A DNA stretch of 40,399 nt from an uncultured Eubacteriales bacterium (GCA_902765395.1 CACWZP010000032.1:1-40399); one strand, 5' to 3'. Counted from the first letter of the stretch, positions 27,094 to 34,581 are shown. A program made the numbers and translations. Notes: generated by a model not told the origin, from the letters alone.

Positions 27094-28736
27094 TTATTCC
27101 ATCTCGTCCGCGGTCATGCGATCCGCGGTTTCGGCCAGCACCAGGCCCTCGTTGTTTTCGCAGGCCAGCCGGATGGACCATTCGTTTTCAAACATCAGTA
27201 CGGGCCGCCCGGCGCGGTCCTCGGCGATGGCGGTGGTGCTGGTCAGGCGCAGCCTGTCCAGCGGCTTGGGCGTCTCCACCACCCAGCGCACGAAGCGGAA
27301 GGGCAGGTTCTCGCGGGTGATGTTCACGCCGTACTCGCCCTTCAGGCGGTACTCCAGCACGTCCATCTGCAGAACGCCCACCACGCCCGCGATCATCTCT
27401 TCGCGCCCGATGTTGGGCCGCTTGAAGGTCTGGATGGCGCCTTCCTGGGAAAGCTGGTTCACGCCCTTCAAAAACTGCTTGCGCTTCATGGAGTCCTCGG
27501 GGCTGACGCGGCAGAAAAACTCCGGCGCGAACAGCGGGATGCCCGAATAGCGCACGGGATTGCCGGTGCAGATGGTGTCGCCCAGGCGGAAGATGCCGGG
27601 GTCGAACAGGCCGATGATGTCGCCGGGATAGGCGGTGTCCACCGTCTCGTGCTCCTGGGCCATGAAGGTCTGGGGCTGGGCCAGCTTCACGCGGCTGTTT
27701 GAGGAGGAGTGCCACACGGTCATGCCCTTTTCAAACACGCCGCTGCACACCCGCATGAAGGCCAGGCGGTCCCGGTGGGCCGGGTTCATGTTGGCCTGGA
27801 TCTTGAAGATGAAGCCGGTAAACTTTTCGTCGGCGGGGTCAATGGGGCCCACCTCCTCGGCTACGCGGGGCGTGGGCGACTTGGTGTAGCTCAAGAACCG
27901 GTTCAGGAACGGTTCCACGCCGAAGTTGTTGGTGGCCGAGCCGAAGAACATGGGCGTCAGCTGTCCGGAGAGAATCTTCTCCATGTCGAACTCGTCCCCC
28001 GCCACGTCATGTCGAACTCGTCCCCCGCCACGTCCAGCAGCTCGATGTCCTCGATCAGCTTGTCGTAGTAGGTCTGGCCGATCTTGGCCGGGCAGCCGGG
28101 GTCGTCGATGGAGACGGTCTCCACGTTCACCTGGCCCTGGCCGTGATCGCCGCCGGAGTACAGCTCGATCAGCCGGGTGTCCCGGTGATAGACGCCCTTG
28201 AAGTCGCCGTGGATGCCGATGGGCCAGTTCACCGGGCAGCTGCGGATGCCCAGCACGGATTCGATGTCCTCCATCAGCTCGAAGGGGTCGCGGCCGGTGC
28301 GGTCCATCTTGTTGATGAAGGTGAAGATGGGAATGCTGCGCAGCCGGCACACCTTGAACAGTTTGATGGTCTGCTCCTCCACGCCCTTGGCGTTGTCGAT
28401 CAGCATCACGGCGCTGTCGGCGGCGACCAGGGTGCGGTAGGTGTCCTCGGAAAAGTCCTGGTGGCCGGGGGTGTCCAGGATGTTGATGCGATAACCGTTA
28501 TAGTCAAACTGCATGGCCGACGACGTGACCGAGATGCCGCGCTGCTTTTCGATCTCCATCCAGTCGGAGGTGGCGTGGCGCGCGGCCTTGCGGGCCTTGA
28601 CGGAGCCCGCCTGGCGAATGGCCCCGCCGTACAGCAGCAGCTTTTCCGTCAGCGTGGTCTTGCCGGCGTCGGGATGGGAAATGATGGCGAAGGTGCGCCT
28701 GCGCGCCACTTCCGCCGCGAGTTCGGGATGATTCAT
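27094..28736 (-). pseudogene. prfC: peptide chain release factor 3, frameshifted by a 26-bp duplication
   Basis: The start (ATG 28736, GGAGGAG 6 nt upstream) gives a proper RF3 N-terminus: [19 protein letters not shown] (G1), [21 protein letters not shown] and [10 protein letters not shown]. At residue 243 (DEFDM) a 26-bp direct tandem repeat shifts the frame, adding 16 foreign residues and a stop at 27959-27957. The other frame continues [26 protein letters not shown] and runs to a normal C-terminus at 27094. Removing one copy restores 538 codons, close to E. coli RF3 (529). RF3 recycles RF1/RF2 after termination. Both halves keep normal codon bias, so the lesion is recent or an assembly error. 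As given, the product would lack domains II and III. Confidence 0.93.
27982..28033. repeat. 26-bp perfect tandem duplication inside prfC
   Basis: 27982-28007 and 28008-28033 are identical (CATGTCGAACTCGTCCCCCG and six more bases). 26 is not a multiple of three, which breaks the reading frame of prfC. Confidence 0.97.
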
Positions 28737-28789
28737 GATAATCTCCTCCAGATTCAGTCTCGTTTCATTTCATCGTTCCGCGGCGCGGC

Positions 28790-28807
28790 TTAAATCGGCC
28801 TGGTCAT
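28790..28807 (-). CDS. possible 5-residue leader peptide upstream of prfC
   Basis: Minus strand AAAGGAG, 7 nt, then ATG ACC AGG CCG ATT TAA, encoding MTRPI. It lies in the leader of the prfC transcript, between the promoter (28890-28861) and the prfC start, 53 bp upstream of the latter. The ribosome site is as good as those of real genes here. Its sense could be regulatory: slow or faulty termination at UAA would report on release-factor activity. It could equally be a chance match. Confidence 0.35.
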   Translation of the reverse strand: MTRPI

Positions 28808-28860
28808 GAAAATGCTCCTTTGTGAAATACTTGCTGCGGCTCATAAAAACCACAAATTAT

Positions 28861-28890
28861 ATTGTAGTATTCCCCAAAGGAGCGTGTCAA
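28861..28890 (-). promoter_or_regulatory. prfC promoter
   Basis: Minus strand perfect TTGACA (28890-28885), 18 bp, TACAAT (28866-28861). A leader of about 115 nt follows before prfC. Confidence 0.75.
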
Positions 28891-28953
28891 TCGCGCGGGG
28901 CAATTGATTGCGTTAATATTCATATACAGGGCTGAACAGTTCTCAAAAGGAAG

Positions 28954-29081
28954 AACCGGATTGCCACGTCGGCCTGACGGCTTCCTCGCAATGGCGCTGT
29001 ACCGGCGCGCTGTGTCAGGCGATAGGCATGCGCGGTACGTCATTGCGAGGAACCCCGAAGGGGTGACGTGGCAATCCGGTT
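28954..29081. repeat. palindromic repeat, family C, copy 1
   Basis: Perfect 17-bp inverted ends AACCGGATTGCCACGTC and GACGTGGCAATCCGGTT, with inner inverted words CCTCGCAATG and CATTGCGAGG. Lies in the 28808-29232 gap. The second copy is 30272-30411. Confidence 0.8.
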
Positions 29082-29086
29082 TCCCA

Positions 29087-29245
29087 TTATGTCGGGCGGC
29101 GACCTCTTCCGTCTTGCGCTTCGCGCAAGCCACCTTCCCCAAAGGGGAAGGCTTGGTTTGCCGGGCGGGCGGCGCAACGCCGCCCCTGCAGAAGCGCGGC
29201 AGCCATTATTCCTGCTCCCTACTCCCTGCTCCCTACTCCCTGATC
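29087..29245. repeat. composite of repeat families A and B with heptamers
   Basis: Family A fragment (GACCTCTTCCGTC, then CCTTCCCCAAAGGGGAAGG), then family B hairpin (GGGCGGCG-CAA-CGCCGCCC with CTGCAGAAGCGCGGCAGCCA), then heptamers TCCCTAC/TCCCTGC running into the last codons of lysR 2. The lysR 2 stop codon TAG (29235-29233) is the TA-G of a heptamer. Confidence 0.7.
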
Positions 29246-30156
29246 CCCAAATACCGTTTGATCTCGGCGATATACCGCTCGCCCATGGCGGAGAGGATGG
29301 CGTTGTTCTTCACCACATAACCCACCTCCATGACGGAGTTCGGGTTGTTGCTGTCGGCCTCGTAGGGCACGGCGATGAAGTCGTCGCCGTTCAGCTCCTC
29401 GCAGATGATGCCGGAGCAGAGTGTGTAGCCGTTCAGGCCGGTCATCAGGTTCAGGTTGGTGGCCCGGTCGGTGGTCTTGATGCTGCGGGGATAATCGTTG
29501 GTGGACAGGATCTCCTCGGCAAAGTAGAAGGAGCTGTCGTCGCCCTGTTCGAAGGACAGGCAGGGATAGGGCGCCAGGTCGTCAAAGGAGATGGAGGCCC
29601 TGTTCGCCAGCGGGTGGCCGCGCCACAGGTAGACATAGGCGTTGCAGTTGATCAGGTGGTGGAAGGCCAGGCCGCTGGAGTGCAGCAGCTTCAAAAGCGC
29701 CTTGCGGTTGAAGTCGCTCATGTACAGGATGCCGATCTCGCTGCGCATGCTGGCCACGTCGCTGATGACCGACAGGGTCTTGGTCTCGCGGATGGCGAAT
29801 TCGTACTTGGCCACGTCGTAGCCCTTCACCATCTCCACAAAGGCCTTCACCGCGAAGGAATAGTGCTGGCAGGACACGCCGAACTTCTGCTTGCGCTCGC
29901 CGCCCTTGCCGTACTTCTCCAGCAGATTCAGGTATTGGCCGTACACCTGCCGGGCGTAGGGCAGGAAGTCCACGCCCTCGGCCGTCAGCGTCACGCCCCG
30001 GCCCGTGCGGTTGAACAGCACGATGCCCAGCTCCTTTTCCAGTTCCTTGATGGCGCTGGTCAGCGAGGGCTGGGACACGTACAGCTTCTCCGCCGCCCGG
30101 TTGATGGAGCCGATTTCTGAGATGGTGATGATGTAGTTCAGCTGTTGCAGGGTCAT
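29233..30156 (-). CDS. LysR family transcriptional regulator 2
   Basis: 307 residues starting MTLQQLNYIITISEIGSINRAAEKL at the ATG with AGGAGG 7 nt upstream. Winged helix at 1-60 (AAEKLYVSQPSLTSAIKELEKELGIVLFNRTGRG), effector-binding domain from about 90. Not closely similar to the other LysR of this window (different residues at most effector positions). Two TATAG-N7-CTATA sites lie in its promoter, fitting the LysR T-N11-A rule and suggesting autoregulation; there is no divergent gene, since the plus side of the promoter holds only repeats. The C-terminus LGIRE and stop are written by the heptamer repeat. Confidence 0.93.
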   Translation of the reverse strand: MTLQQLNYIITISEIGSINRAAEKLYVSQPSLTSAIKELEKELGIVLFNRTGRGVTLTAEGVDFLPYARQVYGQYLNLLEKYGKGGERKQKFGVSCQHYSFAVKAFVEMVKGYDVAKYEFAIRETKTLSVISDVASMRSEIGILYMSDFNRKALLKLLHSSGLAFHHLINCNAYVYLWRGHPLANRASISFDDLAPYPCLSFEQGDDSSFYFAEEILSTNDYPRSIKTTDRATNLNLMTGLNGYTLCSGIICEELNGDDFIAVPYEADSNNPNSVMEVGYVVKNNAILSAMGERYIAEIKRYLGIRE

Positions 30157-30188
30157 GGCCGGGCCTCCTCGCCGCTTCATATATCGGT

Positions 30189-30218
30189 ATTATAGTCCAA
30201 ATCTATAGCTTTGTCCAA
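30189..30218 (-). promoter_or_regulatory. promoter of lysR 2
   Basis: Minus strand TTGGAC (30218-30213), 18 bp, perfect TATAAT (30194-30189), 33 bp before the start codon. Confidence 0.7.
30191..30207. promoter_or_regulatory. LysR-type operator candidate, site 1
   Basis: TATAG-TCCAAAT-CTATA, a perfect inverted repeat of 5 bp arms with 7 bp between, overlapping the -10 box of lysR 2. Binding here would repress. Confidence 0.65.
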
Positions 30219-30239
30219 TAATTTAGCGCTATGGTATGT

Positions 30240-30256
30240 TATAGAATCAATCTATA
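30240..30256. promoter_or_regulatory. LysR-type operator candidate, site 2
   Basis: TATAG-AATCAAT-CTATA, identical arms and spacing to site 1, centred 49 bp further upstream (about five helical turns), as expected for a tetramer that loops the DNA. Confidence 0.65.
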
Positions 30257-30271
30257 ATATCTTTGGCAAAG

Positions 30272-30411
30272 AACCGGATTGCCGCGTCGGGACATTCATG
30301 CCCCTCCTCGCAATGGCGCCGCGAATCACGGAATACGCAAGGTCAACCGCCGCGCGCGATGTCATTGCGAGAAGGTCGAGGCGTAGCCTTGACCGACGTG
30401 GCAATCCGGTT
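30272..30411. repeat. palindromic repeat, family C, copy 2
   Basis: Ends AACCGGATTGCCGCGTCGG and CCGACGTGGCAATCCGGTT, inverted with one mismatch, and inner CCTCGCAATGGCG / TGTCATTGCGAG. Copy 1 is at 28954-29081; the two flank the lysR 2 gene. Confidence 0.8.
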
Positions 30412-30465
30412 TCCAAAACATGAGTTGATTGGTCAGATCATGCCGCAGGCAGGCGGCAGCCACCA

Positions 30466-30590
30466 TCCCTACTCCCTACTCCCTTCGGGCCTAACCGGCC
30501 CCATCGACGGGGGTCTAACCGACCCGTTCTCGCTGGAAACAGTTCACTGAACTGTTTTCCGGGCGCTCGATGTCCCTACTCCCTCTTTCC
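30466..30590. repeat. heptamer runs interrupted by a palindromic insert
   Basis: TCCCTAC heptamers at 30469-30492 and 30572-30585 are separated by about 80 bp holding two related words, GGCCTAACCGGCCC and GGTCTAACCGACCC, and the palindrome AACAGTTCACTGAACTGTT (30539-30557). It looks as if one repeat was inserted into another. The thioesterase stop codon lies in the distal heptamer. Confidence 0.55.
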
Positions 30591-30968
30591 CAGCTTCGCA
30601 TAGGTCTTTTCGATGAACCGGGCCCTGTCCACGATGAAGCGCTCGTGGGTGCCCTCGCTGATCGTCCCGGCGGCGTCCCAGGCGCGCACGTCAAAGACCA
30701 GCCGGCGGCGGTCGATCTCCGTCAACACCGCCTCGCAGGTCACGTCCATGCCCACCGGCGCGGCGGCCAGGTGTCGGATGTTCACCGCCGTGCCCAGGGT
30801 GATCTGCTCATCCGGCAGCTCGCCCTCCACGCACTTCGCGGCGGTGTCCTCCAGGAACGCCACCAGGTAGGGCGTGGCCAGCACGGGCATCAGGCCCTCG
30901 CCGAAGGAAGCCGCCGTCACGGCGTCGGTGACGGTCTTCGTCTGCTGATATTTCTGTCCGATTTCCAT
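30576..30968 (-). CDS. hotdog-fold acyl-CoA thioesterase, FlK-like
   Basis: 130 residues starting MEIGQKYQQTKTVTDAVTAASFGEGLMPVLATPYLVAFLED, with GGAGG 6 nt before the ATG. It aligns by eye to the fluoroacetyl-CoA thioesterase family: T32, E40 and H66 fall at the positions of the FlK triad (T42, E50, H76) with a constant offset of 10; GTAVNIRHLAAAPVGMDVTCEAVL is the typical central strand. Known: FlK-like proteins hydrolyse small acyl-CoAs; most do not act on fluoroacetyl-CoA. It lies between hflX and lysR 2 on the same strand, with repeats on both sides, so a separate unit is likely. The C-terminus GKRE and TAG stop are part of the heptamer. Confidence 0.88.
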   Translation of the reverse strand: MEIGQKYQQTKTVTDAVTAASFGEGLMPVLATPYLVAFLEDTAAKCVEGELPDEQITLGTAVNIRHLAAAPVGMDVTCEAVLTEIDRRRLVFDVRAWDAAGTISEGTHERFIVDRARFIEKTYAKLGKRE

Positions 30969-31007
30969 GTGAATCCTCCAATATACAACCCCTCCGGCGC
31001 TCCGCAC

Positions 31008-31192
31008 CACCTCCTCTTTCAAGGGGAGGCGAGGGGCAGCCATCGGCGCTTTGCGCCACTGTTTTGCACAGGGAAGGCGAACATGGGCGGGCGGCGCAAC
31101 GCCGCCCCTGCAGAAGCGCGGCAGCCACAATCCCTACTCCCTGCTCCCTGCTCCTTACTCCCTGCTCCCTGCTCCCTGCTCCCTCTTCCCCA
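31008..31192. repeat. composite of repeat families A and B with a long heptamer run
   Basis: Family A fragment (CTCCTCTTTCAAGGGGAGGCGAGG region), family B hairpin (GGGCGGCG-CAA-CGCCGCCC, 31084-31106) and then about eight heptamers of TCCCTGC/TCCCTAC/TCCTTAC (31132-31192). The run crosses the hflX stop codon and covers its last nine codons. Confidence 0.7.
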
Positions 31193-32939
31193 GCATACCC
31201 AGCACCCGCTGGTACAGCGCCGCGTCCATCAGCGCCACCACCCGGGTGCCCTCGGCGGTGTATTCCTCCTCGACGACCTGCCCCTTGCCGTGGATCAGCG
31301 ACAGCACGCCGCCCTTGTCGTAGGGGATCACCAGCTCGGCCCTGTGGCGCATGGCCGCGATCCGCCGGGAGATCTCCGCCTTCAGCTTGTCCAGTCCCGC
31401 ACCCTGCTTGGCGGAGATCAGTATGGCGTCGGCGGGTTCGATCATGCCGCCGATGTGGGCCTGGTCGGCCTTGTTCAGCGCCTCCAGGATGGGCTTGTCG
31501 GAGGCGCCCAGGTCGTTCAGCACCTCGAACACCGTGGCGCGCTGCTGGGCGTAGTGGGGGCTGGACAGGTCGGAGACCACCACCAGCAGGTCGGCGTACA
31601 GCGCCTCCTCCAGCGTGGAGCGGAACGCCTGCACCAGCTGGTGGGGCAGCTTGCGGATGAAGCCGACGGTGTCCACCACCAGGCAGCTGCGGTTCTCCGG
31701 CAGGTCCACGTTGCGCATCACCGGGTCCAGCGTGGCAAACAGCTTGTCCTCCACCAATACGTCCGCGCCGGAGAGGGCGTTCAGCAGCGTGGACTTTCCG
31801 GCGTTGGTGTAGCCCACCAGCGCCACGGTGGTCTGGCCGGTCTTTTCCCGGCGGGCACGGCGCAGGTCCCGCTGCTTTTTGATCTCCTTCAGCTGGCCCT
31901 CCAGGTCGTCGATGCGCTTGCGGATGCGGCGGCGGTCCACCTCCAGGCGGGTCTCGCCGGGGCCGCGGGTGCCGATGCCGCCGCCCAGGCGGGACAGGGA
32001 CGTACCCAGGCCGGTGAGCCGCGGCAGGCGATACTTCATCTGGGCCAGCTCCACCTGCAGCTTGCCCTCGGCGGACTGGGCCCGCTGGGCGAAGATGTCC
32101 AGGATCAGCGCCGTGCGGTCGATCACCCGCACGCCCAGTATGTTCTCCAGGTTCTTCTGCTGGGCGCCGGTCAGCTCGTCGTCCAGGATCGCCAGGTCGA
32201 TCTCAAGCGCCTGGCAGGTCAGTGACAGCTCCTCGGCCTTGCCGCTGCCGATGTAGGTGGCGGAGTCCGGCTTCTGGCGGTTCTGGATCACCCGGGTGAT
32301 GACCATGGCCCCGGCGGTCTCCGCCAGGCTTGCCAGCTCGTCCAGGGATTCCTCGGAATCGGTGGAGATCAGCATCACCTTCTCGGCCTCCTCCACCAGC
32401 CCGCCCTTTTCGATGGCCTTCTTCACCCGCTCCTCGGCCAGCTCGATCTCCTTCATCCACAGCATCTGCGGAATGCGGCCGGGCTTCACGGGGCCCTTCA
32501 GGACGATGGACAGGTTGTCATACTCCACCTCGCCCAGGAACGCCGCGCTGATGCCCGTGCAGCGGCCCTCGCCCACGCCCACGGCGCACATGCTGTCAAA
32601 CCGCAGCAGCCGTAGCGCCTGCAGGTCCACGTCCGAAAGCCGCGCGTCCCCGCCCGGATGGGTGTGGATGCAGCGGAAGCCGGACAGCCGGTCGATGTTC
32701 CTGCGCAGGTGCAGTTCCGGCAGGGCGATGGAGCCGATGGAGCCGATGGCGATCTCCAGCACCTCACCGTCCCGGCTGAGGTACACCAGCATCTCCCGGT
32801 TCAAAAGGTCCGTGTACCTAACCAATATATTGAGCAGGCGGTCCGGCAGGAAGGCCTCGCGGCCGAACTCGGCGTCGTACAGCTTTTCCAGCTCGTTCAA
32901 TGTGCTCTCGCGTATGCCGGTCAAATTGCCGTGTATCAT
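31155..32939 (-). CDS. hflX: ribosome-splitting GTPase HflX with JAMM-like N-terminal domain
   Basis: 594 residues, ATG with AGGAGG 7 nt upstream. The HflX core starts near residue 185: VMLISTD, the glycine loop GLGTSLSRLGGGIGTRGPGET (about 310-330), a coiled coil (331-365), and the G domain with P-loop GYTNAGKST (376-384), DTVGFIRKLPH and NKAD. Typical HflX is about 420 residues; the extra 185 N-terminal residues carry HTHPGGDARLSDVD (H92, H94, S102, D105), a full HxH-x7-S-xx-D JAMM/MPN+ metal motif, with candidate Glu at 59 or 62. Known: HflX splits stalled 70S ribosomes; long versions with this domain occur in Clostridia. The last residues EQGAGSRE are encoded by the heptamer repeat. Confidence 0.95.
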   Translation of the reverse strand: MIHGNLTGIRESTLNELEKLYDAEFGREAFLPDRLLNILVRYTDLLNREMLVYLSRDGEVLEIAIGSIGSIALPELHLRRNIDRLSGFRCIHTHPGGDARLSDVDLQALRLLRFDSMCAVGVGEGRCTGISAAFLGEVEYDNLSIVLKGPVKPGRIPQMLWMKEIELAEERVKKAIEKGGLVEEAEKVMLISTDSEESLDELASLAETAGAMVITRVIQNRQKPDSATYIGSGKAEELSLTCQALEIDLAILDDELTGAQQKNLENILGVRVIDRTALILDIFAQRAQSAEGKLQVELAQMKYRLPRLTGLGTSLSRLGGGIGTRGPGETRLEVDRRRIRKRIDDLEGQLKEIKKQRDLRRARREKTGQTTVALVGYTNAGKSTLLNALSGADVLVEDKLFATLDPVMRNVDLPENRSCLVVDTVGFIRKLPHQLVQAFRSTLEEALYADLLVVVSDLSSPHYAQQRATVFEVLNDLGASDKPILEALNKADQAHIGGMIEPADAILISAKQGAGLDKLKAEISRRIAAMRHRAELVIPYDKGGVLSLIHGKGQVVEEEYTAEGTRVVALMDAALYQRVLGMLGKREQGAGSRE

Positions 32940-32983
32940 GATCTGTCCTCCTGTGAGGTGTTATACAAAATAAGAAGCCATTA

Positions 32984-33084
32984 AGATTCTTCGACTTCAG
33001 TTGCGCCTGCGCTCAGAATGACAGCTTCGCTGTTCGTCTTGTCATTCTGAGCGGAACCGCGTCAGCGGTGCAGTCGAAGGATCT
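32984..33084. repeat. palindromic repeat, family D, copy 2
   Basis: Inverted ends AGATTCTTCGAC and GTCGAAGGATCT; inner CTCAGAATGACA and TGTCATTCTGAG words. It lies between hflX (start 32939) and the stop codon of the membrane-protein gene at 33084, touching that stop. Confidence 0.75.
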
Positions 33085-33689
33085 CAGACTATCTCTCGAA
33101 AGTGCCGATAGGCCAGGATTCCGATGGGCAGGAAGTAGGCGCACCAGCACACCAGGGCCATCGACCCGCCACGGCTGGTTTCACCGCCCGCCATGCCGCG
33201 GAACAGGCCCGTCATCGGCAGGATGAAGCAGCTGATGAAGAACGCGCCGTGGATGAGCATCAGCCGCTTCAGCCACACATCCCGCCCGCCGACCGCTTTC
33301 ATGGACAAGCCGAGGAAGAACGTGGAAAGCGCCATCATGCCGTAGCCCAGCAGGTCGTAGTTGAAGATCAGGCCGCCGCGCCGGAAATCCAGCACGCGCA
33401 ACGCCTCGTCGCCCAGCCCGTCCAGCCGCACGCTGGTGGTCTGGGCGAAGTAGACCAGCAGGATCAGCGCGGCATAGATCGCCGCGAAGGTCATACCGAT
33501 GGTCGCGGGGACTTTGCCTTCCTCCCCCGCCTCGTGGCACAGGCCCGCCGCCATCATGATGTAGCCGATGGGCAGCAGCATGCAAACGAAGTATGAGCCA
33601 AAGCTGAAATCCAGGATCAGGAACAGCGCGAACAGGAACACGGTGACAGCGACGATGGCCGCGCCGATTCGGGGAACTTGTCGATTCAT
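33084..33689 (-). CDS. membrane protein of unknown function, about six helices
   Basis: 201 residues from the ATG overlapping the hydrolase stop (ATGA), starting MNRQVPRIGAAIVAVTVFLFALFLILDF. Six helices are apparent (about 8-28, 30-50, 63-82, 108-128, 140-160, 172-192). Loops hold TTSVRLDGLGDEALRVLDFRRGG and GRDVWLKR. I recognise no named domain; similar small clostridial membrane proteins are usually annotated hypothetical. Coupled to the alpha/beta hydrolase gene, so probably works with it, for example as a membrane partner. The coding sequence ends directly at the family D repeat. Confidence 0.8.
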   Translation of the reverse strand: MNRQVPRIGAAIVAVTVFLFALFLILDFSFGSYFVCMLLPIGYIMMAAGLCHEAGEEGKVPATIGMTFAAIYAALILLVYFAQTTSVRLDGLGDEALRVLDFRRGGLIFNYDLLGYGMMALSTFFLGLSMKAVGGRDVWLKRLMLIHGAFFISCFILPMTGLFRGMAGGETSRGGSMALVCWCAYFLPIGILAYRHFREIV

Positions 33690-34522
33690 AGCTTGCCACC
33701 GCCTTGCGATTCGATTTCCGCCAGCAGCCCTTCGATCAGTCGATTGACTTCCTCCGGCCGGTCCGTGTTGGAATTGTGGCCCGCGCCCTCGATCCAGTGC
33801 AGCGGGATGCCGGTCTGCCTGTGCCAGGCCTTGCTGTAGCGCCTGCAGGAGCCGGCCTTGTCCGACCTGCCACAGATCAGCAGCGCCGGACAGTCGATCT
33901 GATACGGCAGGTCCGCCTCCATGGCCTCCGCCAGCATCCTCATGCCGTGGCCGGAGATCGCGGCGTAGCGGGCCTTGTCGCCGTCGTAGGCCATCATCAT
34001 GTCCCGCATCAGCGCCCGCCCGTATTCGGTGGTGGAAACGCCGTTCGTGCCGCTCTTCAGCAGCCACTTCCAGGGATACCTTCGGTACACCGGCTCCATC
34101 TTCTTCAGAAGCGCGATCTCGATGCCCGTCACGTAACGGCGTCCCAGCGGCGCGGAATCCACAGACACGAAGCCCGCCAGCCTTCCCGGAAACCTCTGGG
34201 CATAGGCCTGGCCCACGTAGCCGCCCATGGACTGGCCCACGATCACGGGCCTTGAAAAGCCCTCCCGGGTCAATATCTCATCCAGCCACCCGGCCTTGTC
34301 CATCAGCGTGAAGTCCAGCCGGAAGGGCCAGGACGCGGCGTGGCCCGGGGCGTCCCAGACCAGCAGGCTGTATCTGCCCCGGAAGTGTTCGATCTGCCGG
34401 TCGAACAGCCGGTGATCCGCCGTCAGCCCCGGCAGGAACACCAGCGCCGGGCCGTCCCCGCCCAGGGCGTCCACCCAGTAGTGGATCGCGCCCCGGGGCG
34501 TCTCATGCACGCGCTCCCGCAT
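33686..34522 (-). CDS. alpha/beta hydrolase
   Basis: 278 residues from ATG 34522 (GGGAGG 8 nt upstream; a GTG three codons earlier overlaps the site). The fold is clear: oxyanion region FLPGLTAD, YSLLVWDAPGHAAS, nucleophile elbow GQSMGG (S98), acid CGRSDKAG (D221) and EGAGHNSNTDRPEEVN (H249). Known: esterase, lipase or C-C hydrolase-type enzymes of this size are diverse; no specific substrate can be read. No signal peptide. It has its own consensus promoter, a 5' stem-loop, and is divergent from the C11 protease gene. Co-translated with the downstream membrane protein. Confidence 0.92.
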   Translation of the reverse strand: MRERVHETPRGAIHYWVDALGGDGPALVFLPGLTADHRLFDRQIEHFRGRYSLLVWDAPGHAASWPFRLDFTLMDKAGWLDEILTREGFSRPVIVGQSMGGYVGQAYAQRFPGRLAGFVSVDSAPLGRRYVTGIEIALLKKMEPVYRRYPWKWLLKSGTNGVSTTEYGRALMRDMMMAYDGDKARYAAISGHGMRMLAEAMEADLPYQIDCPALLICGRSDKAGSCRRYSKAWHRQTGIPLHWIEGAGHNSNTDRPEEVNRLIEGLLAEIESQGGGKL

Positions 34523-34550
34523 GGGCCGCACCTCCCGTCATTTCCAAAGG

Positions 34551-34574
34551 CGCCATCCCATGTGCAGGATGGCG
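34551..34574 (-). promoter_or_regulatory. 5' leader stem-loop of the hydrolase gene
   Basis: CGCCATCC-8 nt-GGATGGCG, an 8-bp stem in the first transcribed bases and about 16 bp ahead of the GGGAGG ribosome site. Could be a stabiliser or a protein-binding site. Confidence 0.45.
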
Positions 34575-34581
34575 TGTAAAC

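Noticed and set aside
29100-31190. Heptamer runs and palindromes as a possible CRISPR array
   Set aside because: No regular spacers of about 30-40 bp between identical repeats, and no cas genes.
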